In this document: positions 25,779-36,300 of the stretch, piece after piece
How the letters are laid out: each line of letters begins with the position of its first letter
How positions within the stretch are numbered: the first letter of the stretch is position 1
Origin: Zeugodacus cucurbitae
Lineage: Eukaryota > Arthropoda > Insecta > Diptera > Tephritidae
Reading direction: 5' to 3'
NCBI RefSeq assembly: GCF_028554725.1
Contig: NC_071671.1
Coordinates: 57,740,501 to 57,804,500 of the forward strand
Length of the DNA stretch: 64,000 nt
Made by a program: the position numbers and the translations under genes
The notes under the pieces: generated by a model
The model's input: the letters and a program-made list of their open reading frames with translations, nothing else
What the model was told of the DNA's origin: nothing
The model's database searches: none

Positions 25779-26245
25779 GGGACTTTACCAATGTAACCCA
25801 AAGAAAAGTTAGTTGATTTTCGTGAATTTTTTAAAGAAAGTACTCGATCGATTGTTTCGATGTTTTTTGGGCACAATAAGGTATATTTATATTAGGTATC
25901 TGCTATATTTCAAGATTTTTTTTTTACAAAAATATTGAAAAATAATGGAGTTATGTGCCTTCGGAGGTGCTAAAAAAAAGTTCCCCAACTGCTGAGATAA
26001 TCCCGCTTGCAAGAGTAGCTGAAACGAAAAAAATTAAAGTTGAAGGTATTTCTTATATAATGACCTACGACTTTTGAAAAATTTATTTTTTTTATGAAAA
26101 AAATTGTCGTTCGTAGGTCTTTGTTTAATAAATATATTCAAGAATACTCAGTTTCATTTTGAAGTCAATTGAAAGTATAAACTATCGAATAACCAAAACG
26201 GAACAAAAATCAATTTTTTTGAAAGAGTCACACTGGTATAGACCC
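25779..26245. mobile_element. Candidate MITE, 467 bp, abutting a minisatellite
   Basis: Terminal inverted repeats GGGACTTTACCAATGTAAC (left, 25,779) and GGGTCTATACCAGTGTGAC (right, reverse complement, ending 26,245) agree at about 15 of 19 positions. The interior is AT-rich with a small internal palindrome (gacctacgac / gtcgttcgtaggtc, 26,064-26,120) and no frame. The left flank is TTAA; the right flank is already the minisatellite, so a target duplication cannot be confirmed. Confidence 0.55.
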
Positions 26246-26757
26246 AGTATTCTTCTTTGAAACAGTTATCTTCTTTGAAAGAGTATTGTTCTTTGAAACA
26301 GTATTCTTCTTTGAAAGAGTATTCTTCTTTGAAAGAGATTCTTCTTTGAAACAGTATTGTTCTTTGAAAGAGATTCTTCTTTGAAGCAGTTATCTTCTTT
26401 GAAAGAGTATTGTTCTTTGAAACAGTATTCTTCTTTGAAAGAGATTCTTCTTTGAAACAGTATTGTTCTTTGAAACAGTTGTTTGAAAGAGTATTCTTCT
26501 TTGAAACAGTATTGTTCTTTGAAAGAGTATTCTTCTCTGAAACAGTATTCTTCTTTGAAAGAGTATTCTTCTCTTAAAGAGTATTCTTCTTTGAAACAGT
26601 ATTATTCTTTGAAACAGTTATCTTCTTTGAAACAGTTTTCATCTTTAAAACAGTATTCTTCTTCGAAACATAATTCTTCTTTGAAACAGATGTCTTCTTT
26701 GAAACATAATTCTTCTTTGAAACAGTTATGAAGCAATTTTCTTCTTTGAAACAGCTT
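26246..26757. repeat. 18-bp minisatellite (TTCTTTGAAACAGTATTC)n
   Basis: About 28 units of 18 bp, some shortened to 15 bp, alternating between GAAACAG and GAAAGAG versions. Because 18 is divisible by three, part of it (26,483-26,731) stays open and reads KQYSSL/KEYSSL. There is no start context, splice context or flanking coding sequence, so I take this as a by-product. The unit resembles the last bases of the adjacent MITE (TTTTTTGAAAGAGTCAC). Confidence 0.92.
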
Positions 26758-28010
26758 TCTTATTGCGTTAGATTTTTTATTTGAAGGAACGTTATCGAAA
26801 AACCCGTCCCATATTAATTTCGGCTACAAAATGGGAAAAAGGCAACATTAGAAGTAAAATAAAATGTTAGAAAACACTAAATAAAAGTAGATACAGAGAC
26901 AACGTCATTGACAAACAGTTCTTATATTACTTGAGATCATTTGGAGTGTAAAGAGCTCGGAAAAACTGAATTTTAATTTAGTTTAGATTTATATTTCGGG
27001 GCTGGTCAAGTCACGAGCTGATGAAGGAGGGACTTTCACAATGACCTTTGAAGTGAAACCGGTAAATGTATCAAGTCAAGATTTCTAATTATGGTTTAAG
27101 ACACTCGACTCTAGTAAATTTGGACTGACCAAAAGAATATCAAATCAAAGTTGTTTCAAGCTGAGACTAGTGAAATCTCGATAGTTGAGGAAAAATTGTC
27201 GAGATATTTTACATTGCCTTGTACTATACTTTTTTTAACTTAAGTTAAGAAACGTTGCCTACAATTAATATTCATAAACCATTTACCAAATTGCTGGAGA
27301 ACATTATGTATGTATGAGTTCATACTCAACATTAAATAAAATTATTGTAAAAATTCAACTCATCTGCTATATTAAAGTAAATCGTGTTGTAAGAATTAGT
27401 ATTAGTACCAGTAAATCATCTCTTTTGTTGAATGAATGTTCATTACGTTTACTGCAAATATTTTTAGTGTTTGATATACCTTCGTGGACTTAAGAAAGAA
27501 CCTTTAAAATATATTTTCAGTATATTAACGAACTTTTGTTAGACCCCACCTAATACTAATGTATTAGTAGATATGTTGTCACTCTACTAATGACGTATGC
27601 CCTCAGGCGGAAAATTACACTGGGCATTGGTTAAAATTAAATCACTTTTATACAAATTATCAATACATACAAGCTTACAAAAATATTTACACATATTTAT
27701 TTACATATGAAGTTATGTATGTCAATTAGGTATATATATATACATATATGTAAGAAGGCAGGTATTTAAGGGCAATAAATGTTTAATATTTGCTTATATA
27801 CTACACAAACGAGCATTAAATAAGTTATTTAATATTTATTCATTGCTGCTCAGACAATTGTGTAATTTTCTACTCAGTCAGTAGCCGGCAACTTGAGAGA
27901 TAATGCAAGCCCGTCGCCTTTGTTTTTCGAATCGTTAATTTGAAAAAATAAATAAATAATAAAAAAATTAAAGAAAAGAACAATAGAAAAAAATAAAACC
28001 AAAACCAAAA

Positions 28011-28340
28011 ATAAAAATAAAATAAAATAAAATAAAATAAAATAAAATAAAATAAAATAAAGTAAAATAAAATAAAATAAAATAAAATAAAATAAAATAA
28101 AATAAAATAAAATAAAATAAAATAAATGAAAATAAAATAAAATAAAATAAAATAAAATAAAATAAAATAAAATAAAATAAAATAAAATAAAATAAAATAA
28201 AATAAAATAAAATAAAGTAAAATAAATTAAATTAAATTATATTGAATTAAATAAAATTAAATGAAAAATTAAATCAAATTAAATTAAATTAAATTAAAAA
28301 TTAAATTAAATTAAAATAAATTAAATTAAATTAAATAAAA
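28011..28340. repeat. AAAAT pentanucleotide microsatellite grading into AATTA
   Basis: Roughly 43 near-perfect AAAAT units (28,011-28,226) with single-base interruptions, followed by AATTA variants to about 28,340. Period five is constant throughout, suggesting one array in which one end has mutated and re-amplified. Confidence 0.93.
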
Positions 28341-28862
28341 AATAATGATATTAAAAAATCAAGAAAAATAAAAAAAAAATAATAAAAAATATTTGTTTGT
28401 ATAATTTTTTTTCCCAAAAAATAATAGATAACACTAACGCATTACTAAACGGTAGTATGTGAGCACTAGAGCAATCAAACACACAAACATACATACGTGA
28501 CTCACGCGCTCTACGGTCGGGGTGTGTGTGTGTGCACAGAGAGCCTGAGCTTAAGTTTATGCAGATTAAAGAAATGAATGTTGTTGTTGTTGTGGAAGAA
28601 AAACAAATTAACCAAGATTTGATTTTTTTTTTTTGTATATTTACACAACGGATCACACGCAGCATTATCAGCGTAACAACAGCAACAGACACACATAGCA
28701 TACATAATAGTAGAGCAGCGGGCGCTCAGCTCTTCCTCTTCCGCTTGATCTCGACATTTGTTTTGTATTTTTTCCGGAGTGTGTTTGTTTGCTGAAATCT
28801 GAGTTTTTTGTGGGTTGACACAAAATGTTAACTCTCGCAACACTGCGCCACTGGTGGCAGCA

Positions 28863-28941
28863 TCAGTTGAGTCGTGACAGTCTACGTGATTTTTTCAACC
28901 GTACGAATTGTGTGTATTTTTGGCATTTTTTAAAACGTAAG
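28863..28941 (+). promoter_or_regulatory. Possible non-coding first exon/initiator for ERMP1-C
   Basis: TCAGTTGAGTCGTG matches the arthropod initiator consensus (TCAGTT), in a block less AT-rich than its surroundings. A consensus splice donor AAG/GTAAAC follows at 28,941/28,942. A good acceptor (ctctaaccatcag/GGTCAG) sits at 33,267/33,268, 33 nt before the ERMP1-C start codon. The exon pair is my inference. Confidence 0.3.
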
Positions 28942-30115
28942 GTAAACACAGGCGATATGTGAAATGTAAAATTATATAACTTTTATACGATATTGATACA
29001 TTTATGATAGGGCTTTATAGTAATAATTAGTTTCACTTTTATATCTGCTGATTTTTCGAACTGAGATAAATAACGGTCTATGGTGATAAAAAGTCAGACT
29101 AAGTTTTGTTGTTGAGCGCAAATAGTGTGAAATGAGAGTGAAAACAAAAGCAAACAAAAAAACAAAAAACTGTAATTAAGTTTGGTTTATGACACACTAT
29201 ACATTTTAAAATGTATACAAGTTCCAACTGGTAATCTACATAAATATGTACTTGTATGTGCACTACAAAATCGGAAGAAACGAAATTACCATATATAATT
29301 AATTACTAAATAATAGTAAATGGAATATACATACATATATCTGTCTGTTGTTGATTTGCGAATATTTTCGCTGATATACACTGATATCTCGAATATATTA
29401 CTATTAAGATCAAGCAATAAATGTCGACTCCCCAAGAGACCAGTTGAAAAATTAAGCATATTTTTGGTTTAAAAAGAAAATAATTTGCTTACAAGTCCAC
29501 ACCTAAGCATTCACCGGAATTCGAAGTTCATTTATTTTTTCCAAAATAATTGTAAAATTGTTAGAAAGTGAAAAGTATGTCGAAAAATTACGACATACAC
29601 ACCGAATAGAATCTTATTTAAATTTTCTTCAGCCATCATCTCTTATTTATTCAATCAGGTCACTCATACGCTATGGTGCATTATTCATATAGTTGAAAGA
29701 ATTAATTAAATTAAATTAAATACCTAAAATCTTTCAGCTACTTTGAATATTTTTAAATTAGTTAAGAAAGACCACATTTCAGTTAATATACAGTTATTAC
29801 TATAAACAAAATCGTTTAATTAATGAAAGTGAGAAAATTACTCATACGCACCGTCGATCCAGCAATATTTTTATAAAACTTAGAAATTTTTACAGTTCAT
29901 CCAACAAAAAAAAATTTTATAAATTAATTACCGTTATTTGCTGAATATTTGGAATTATTAAAATTCAAAAATTCTTAGAGGGTTTTCTCTATATTGAATC
30001 TTACTTTGCTGAAAAATTATCAGTACACTATAGTACATATATAGATGACAACGGTCTCATATTAATCTAAAACCATAAATAAATTCTAGAGTCAAGTTCA
30101 TACAGATATATGTGG

Positions 30116-30560
30116 TATGTTCAAAAAATAACGGGAATTATAAAATTAAAATTTACAAAATTTCTACATTCATAAAAATAAAAAACAGATTGCTCTATAC
30201 GTTTATCACGGCAAGGCAATTGAACATACGCAGTGTGTTGAAAAAATAACGTGAATTTTTTTTATTTTTTTAATTATGTTGCTGTACTCATTGCTTACTT
30301 TGACTATAACACGAGACTTGTTTTTATGAGGTTGGCGATTTTCATTTGTTAAAAGCTCACACATCGTGGACTTGTTCGTGAATTCTTAAACAAAAATAAT
30401 ACTGTTACGATGGTCCACAGCCTCCATATTCGCCTGTCGGGGCTCCGCGTGACTACTTCCTATTTCCAAAATAAAGAGATGATTAAGTGACGTCGTTTTA
30501 AAAGCATACGAGATACCACTGAAAATACCAATACCAAAAATCGAGTATAAGGTGTGTTTC
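30116..30560 (+). mobile_element. Mariner fragments (same family as 3161 and 19411)
   Basis: Terminal repeat words occur at 30,116 (TATGTTCAAAAAATAACGGG) and 30,235 (GTGTTGAAAAAATAACGTGA). 30,325-30,360 matches the 5' transposase region (ATGAGGTTGGCGATTTTC...), and 30,415-30,475 encodes a degraded PPYSP..APRDYFLFPK block. Stops and deletions make it non-functional. Confidence 0.65.
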
Positions 30561-30984
30561 GATGATTGGAAGAAGATCTCATTCAGAGTTGTTGTGGAAT
30601 CTGACAGTTGTCGGAATCAGAATTTAAACCGACAAAAAATTCTGGTTCGTGCATGAATTCTGATATTATTGGTTTGATGTTCGAATCAGAAATTCTATTG
30701 GTTTTAGGTGTTATGGAAATCAATTTTATCGGTTTAACTATCAGAAACAAACCAAGAGCTTCAGGGCTGAGAGATTTGAGACATTTTGTTCAAATTTAGT
30801 TTGATTTGCTGTTAAAACGCTTTGGAAAAAATATAATTATTATTAAAAAATAAGATAAGAACGCTAAATGACGTAATTGTTGAATTCAACGGGAAAAAAT
30901 AAAATATTCTAAGAATTTTACAAAATAAGTAATTCAGATTAGATCATCGAAATTTCTAACTTTTTATATAAAAGTTAAACAATA

Positions 30985-31182
30985 TACAGTGGTACTTCCA
31001 TACCTCGAAGATCTCCATTACTTGAACTTTTAAATTGGCAATATCGTTTAAAAATCAAATTTCATACAGATTTCCTTCCATGAGTCGAACTCTTGAAGTG
31101 GCATTGAAAGGCAATTTCATACAAATTTCCTCGAAGTTTTTTTGTGGATTATGGTGATTCGAGTTAGAGAAGTTCCACTTTA
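30985..31182. mobile_element. 194-bp pogo/Tigger-type MITE with TA target duplication
   Basis: Ends CAGTGGTACTTCCATACCTC (left, 30,987) and AAGTGGAACTTCTCTAACTC (right, reverse complement, from 31,180), flanked on both sides by TA. CAGT-starting terminal repeats with a CTCGAA block and TA duplication are typical of the pogo/Tigger branch of Tc1/mariner. No coding sequence. Confidence 0.65.
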
Positions 31183-32469
31183 TATACACTTAAATATGTA
31201 CATAAAAATAATTACTATTTTCGACTTCCTTTGAGCATAAAGCGAATTACTGTGATTCTTTAAAACTTTCATTTTTTCGCGCTACTTTCATTGCCAAATA
31301 AAATATTTAAAAGCTGAAATAATTTCTCATTTTAATTATATTTTTTGGGTTTAATGAATATTTTGAACTAATTATATGATTATAATTCCAAAAACATGTC
31401 TTGCTAATTTTTCCCCATGAATAAATAGCAGAACAGCTGATTCGAATATTGGTTTGCTTATATTCGAAAAGACGAAAATCAAATCAGATTCTGTGACACC
31501 AATGAAAATCGGAATTGGTTTGCCATTCTGACATTAAGCTAATCTGTCTTGGATTCCAGAACACCCCTGATTATATCAACTTTGTTGGAGTGATTTTACA
31601 TACACATAAATCTTCCAAAGTGTGAATTAGGAGAATTTTTTAATGCCGCAACACATAGATTTTCTTAAAAATCACCACCTGATGCCTTGGCATCTTTCAT
31701 GAGAATGGAGCAGACCTGATTTCAAACACGTAGACTAAAAAAAATATGAAACTACATAGTTTCATAAGCAACTCTAATAAAAAACTAATGTAAAATTAAA
31801 AAAAAAAATAGTACTACACTTTTATTACTTTATTGTGAGTATATTATTAGATATTTATACCTCACCTAACATGGTGGGAGTTGGTAACAAGCACCGAACG
31901 TTGTGTTCCGTCAAAATTTTACAACGCAATTTGATAAATTCAATAATTGCACTTACCTCAACGAACCAATAAACCTAAGAAATGATATCTAACAAAAAAA
32001 ATATATAAAATACAACAACAAATATATATGTGGTATCGAATCTCTAAAAAAACTCGCATACAATCAAAGCAGTCATCTGGTACAATTGATGCTAAACCCA
32101 AATAAACTTCTCATATCTTCATATACGAGTACATACGTAATCAAAACACTAAGCATCATAAAGGATATCAAGATTTGATTGCAATAAAAAAAAAATAAGA
32201 AATCAAAAACAAAAATAAAAATAAAAGTAAGCATAGCATACGATAACCCCTTTGATTTAGCTTATACTCTCATATTTATTGTTTATCGAATATGGTCATA
32301 AATTGGAAATAACCATTTATAGACCAAATGATAGATGTACGATATACGATATACAAGGTGAAAATTTAGAGTACGTAATAGAAAAGTCAAAAAGATGGGT
32401 CGAAATATTTTTTTCTTATTATTGTTATATATTTCTGTGAGAAAAGAAATTAAAAAATTGAAACTTTTA

Positions 32470-32900
32470 ATGTGAAAGCTCCGAATCTAGAGCTTAAAAG
32501 TGAAAGCTCAATAATTTTTAAATAACGAGCTCTGGGTTTATTTCTGTGGATAAAATAATAAAAGAAATATCAGAAAACTTTGAGATATCAAAATGAAAGC
32601 TCAAAATTACGAGCTTAAAAATGAAAGGTTAATAATTTTCAAAGAAAAAGTTTTGAGTTTTGGTTTTCCGGTTAAAATAAAACTAATACAATAAAAAATA
32701 TTTTCAAAGGCTACAAAAGTTCTTCTAAGTTCAATTAAGCATTTTTGACAATTACACAATATGTACGTCGATTTCTGGTATATTTATCTAATATCGTCGA
32801 TAAAATGATGCGAATAATATACAAATATAAGCAATGAAAGCTCAGAATTTAGAGCATAAAAGTGAAAGCTCAACAGTTTCAAAGTAAAAAGCTTTAATTA
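32470..32900. repeat. Dispersed TGAAAGCTC motif repeats
   Basis: Three diverged copies (about 32,470-32,540, 32,590-32,660, 32,835-32,900) of a unit of about 65-70 bp: TGAAAGCTC, then about 10 bases, GAGCTTAAAA, TGAAAGCTCAA, a TTTCAAA-like stretch and a second GAGC or AAGC word. Non-coding; possibly related to the AAAGCTTTT repeats inside ERMP1-C. Confidence 0.55.
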
Positions 32901-33300
32901 ACTTAACAATGTAGCTTCATTCGATAGCTGGCGCAAGGATTGAAGCATTAAAAAAGGGTTTGCGAACATAAACTAAAAAAGAAAACAATCGAAAACTGAA
33001 GCTAGTTACTAATTTAAAATACATTATGCGCTGCAAAAATACACAGCAATTTACCTAGCGTATGATAAAAATACTACATGAATATAAACTACGATTGCTT
33101 ATCTTTGTTTATATCTCAACCTTTGTATAACCTTTTTGGATATTTGTTTTTTCTTTTGCGAAAAAAAATCTCTTGCCTTATACTCTAATGCGTTGCGAAG
33201 ATTTGTTTAAATATCAGTCTGAACTTGGTCTGTACTAACATAACAAAATATACTCTCTAACCATCAGGGTCAGATCGGTATAGGAAAAGTGAATAGAAAA

Positions 33301-36300
33301 ATGTCCGAAGAAGAAGTGAAAAAAGTGAGTATAGGATAAGAATATCTTTTAAAAGGATTTTGAATTTGTTAAGTTGCTTAAAGTGATTTTAGAAAGAGAA
33401 GAGATTTTAGAAGAGATCCTTCCAAAGAAAGAGTGATTTAAACGTGCGGTACTGAAGTCAAGACAAATAGTAAAGAGATTTCTACGTTTCGGCAAAGAAA
33501 TCTACAAGGACGAGAAAAGATTCCTTACAAAAAAGTATCCAATGTAGGTCCCAAGCATCAAACGTGACCAGGACCAACGTTCAGGAGGTTCAAACAGCAA
33601 ATATCCAAAATTAATTGAAAAGATCTTTCACAGGGTTCCTTAAAGAAATATTTATTCAAGAGAGTTTCCTTAAAGTCAGTATTGGTCTGTAATTACGATG
33701 AAGGGTAGAAGGGTTAACAATTTTAGGGAAAAGAATGTGGATCCTATTTTTTTTCTGTAAAATATGTGCTTTTAAACATTACAATAAACAATATACCACT
33801 TTTAACACTCACCAGGTCGCGCCCGATGAGGAGAAGGTAGCCACGGAAGAAATGACTTACCACAAGAAACCAACCTCGAAGGTTCCATGGTACTTCGCGC
33901 CAGCCTACCTACTGTTCTGGCTTGTGCTCTTATTCGCTGTTGTTGTGCCAGTCTTCTTCTCGCTACCCACTGGACTTACCATTCAGAATGCGAGTTTGAA
34001 CCCTGGCAGATTCATAGCAGAACGTGCCGAGCGTATACTCATTGATTTCGATAAAATTGGACCGAAAGTGGTGGGAAGTCATGCAAATGAGAATCATACA
34101 GTACAGCTGCTACTGGATCAATTGGAAGACATAAGACGTGTTATGCAGACGGATCTCTTCGAAATGGAAATCGATGTGCAAGTCGTTTCGGGTGCATATA
34201 TACACTGGACTATGGTGAATATGTATCAGGGTGTACAAAATGTGGTGGTACGTTTCCGGACGAAAGCAAGCACCAGCGAATCATATCTGCTGATTAATAG
34301 TCACTTCGATTCGAAGCCGGGTAGTCCAGGTAAGTGTGAACTGGAGTGAAGCGGAGAGGATGAGGAAAATGTGTAAAATATTTAAATTGTTTCTAATTTC
34401 GGACAGGCTCTGGTGATGATGGTGCTATGGTTGTCATAATGCTTGAGACCTTACGCGTACTCGCCACCAATCGCAGACCCTTCAGGCATCCCATCGTCTT
34501 TCTTTTTAATGGTGCCGAAGAGAATCCGTTGCAGGCCTCACACGGTTTCATAACGCAACACAAGTGGGCCAAGAATTGCAAGTAAGTGTTTCTGGAAGCA
34601 TTGTAAAAGATTTAGAATTCATTTTCGAATTTTTGCAGAGCTCTTATTAATTTGGACTCGGCGGGTAGTGGCAATCGTGAGATTCTCTTTCAATCCGGAC
34701 CAAATCATCCCTGGCTAATGGATGTAAGTCACTAACGAAACTATTACACTGATTACATTGCCTATCTCGCTAACCTTGAATTTTCGAGTTATCAAAACTT
34801 TTTCATACGCAAATCTCAAAGTTATTTCCTTTTCTTTAACATAAGTGTTCCAAATCGATACTCAACTAATAGTTCGATAAACCTTTTATTTGATTTTTTA
34901 TAGTTCTAATTAAAAGTCAGTGATATACTTCGTAAATTATATCCAAGTATCTGTCCAACGCGATAAGACTGAGTTAAGCGCACCTATCTTTATGCTTAAA
35001 TCAAGGCAAATCTTATCACAATTCAAATGGTTCCTCAAAAATACATATGTATGACTAAGCTCATACTGGTGTATGCGTCGGTGTGGTTTGCGTGGGGTAA
35101 ACACACCATTTTTTATCAAGTACACAATTCACAATATTCCCATGAGTACATAAGCGGTTTTGCATTTTTTTATGGCACACTTACTTCATAAATTAATCGA
35201 GCAATTTATTGTCAACGCGAAGGAGAATAAAAAAATACTCTCCTCCTACAATTTCTGATAAAAGCCGGCGTAATGCGGGCTATGATTAGATAAGCTCATG
35301 CTTATTCATATATATGAACCCCTATGTTTGTGCTTATAGCTTTCCAACGGCTTAATTGTCCATGTGATTTGTTGATGCCGGTACTTAACCCTTTCATGCC
35401 AAATGTTGCCTATAGGCAACATTGTACTTATCGGCTTCTAACTCTCGTTATTTAAATATTTTTGACCAGCGGTTTTTTCAATTATGTAGACTTATGTGTT
35501 GTGCAAGCTTACAGTTACATTTTTTGTAATGAGCTGTGCACGTATTCATTCAGTAGGCCTTCTCCGCAGAGTGGAATTGTCAAAATCGGTTTCGCGAAAA
35601 AGTTATACTGAAGTGTTTATACAAAAAGTGCTCAAAAACATAAAAAAAATGTTTTATTTTAAAACAAAATGAACTATATAAATAAGTAAAGATAAGAGAG
35701 TTATTTAAAAAAAAATTTCACGAAAAAAGTGTTTAGTTTTTTTATAATAATCTAATTTGTGCCTATAAGCAACATCTTGCAACTAATGAACCAGGATACA
35801 TAGGACTTTGAAATTTTTATCACTTCATATTTGAGTTAAGACTAATATATATCTGTCCTAAAAAAATGTTATCTCCGCCCATTTTAATTCTGACATGAAA
35901 GGGTTAATCTAATACGCGTATAATATATGATGATTAACAGATTTTTGCTATGTGGCATATGTTTCTGAAGAAATTGTCATTAGTTGAAGAAATAGTTCGT
36001 AAAAGTTCACCAAGACAGCTAAGGATTAAAAAGCTCACCTGCGAAGAACTTAATCACATGAAAGCTTTCCACGACTGAACCTTTGACAGAAAAAGTCCTC
36101 GTTTTTATAATTAATCATCTAAAAGCTTTTGAAATAACATATGATTAAAGTTTAATGAAAGCTTTTAAGATATAATGTAATGAAAGCTTACCAAAGGCTT
36201 ATAAAAATGTATCATGAAAAACTTTTGAAATAGCATAAATTGAAAGATTACTAAAAGCTTTCAAAAATTTATCATAAAAGAAGCTTTTGGAAATTCATAA

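Larger units (their letters stand above)
26758..33267. other. Spacer between ERMP1-B and ERMP1-C
   Basis: No protein gene is recognised. Contains the AAAAT microsatellite (28,011-28,340), a possible leader exon (28,863-28,941), mariner scraps (30,116-30,560), a pogo-type MITE (30,985-31,182) and diverged TGAAAGCTC motif repeats (32,470-32,900). About 30,546-31,575 has further weak inverted symmetry (GGTGTGTT near the left, AACACCCC near the right) that may mark one more decayed element. Confidence 0.45.

Noticed and set aside
26483..26731. 82-codon frame of KQYSSL/KEYSSL repeats
   Set aside because: Minisatellite with unit length divisible by three; no flanking exon, start context or conservation.
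26246..26757. CRISPR-like regular repeat
   Set aside because: Units are contiguous with no unique spacers, in a eukaryotic genome; it is a minisatellite.
28351..28843. Minus-strand frames of 110-116 codons near the AAAAT array
   Set aside because: Composition driven by A/T runs and TG repeats; no domain or splice pattern.
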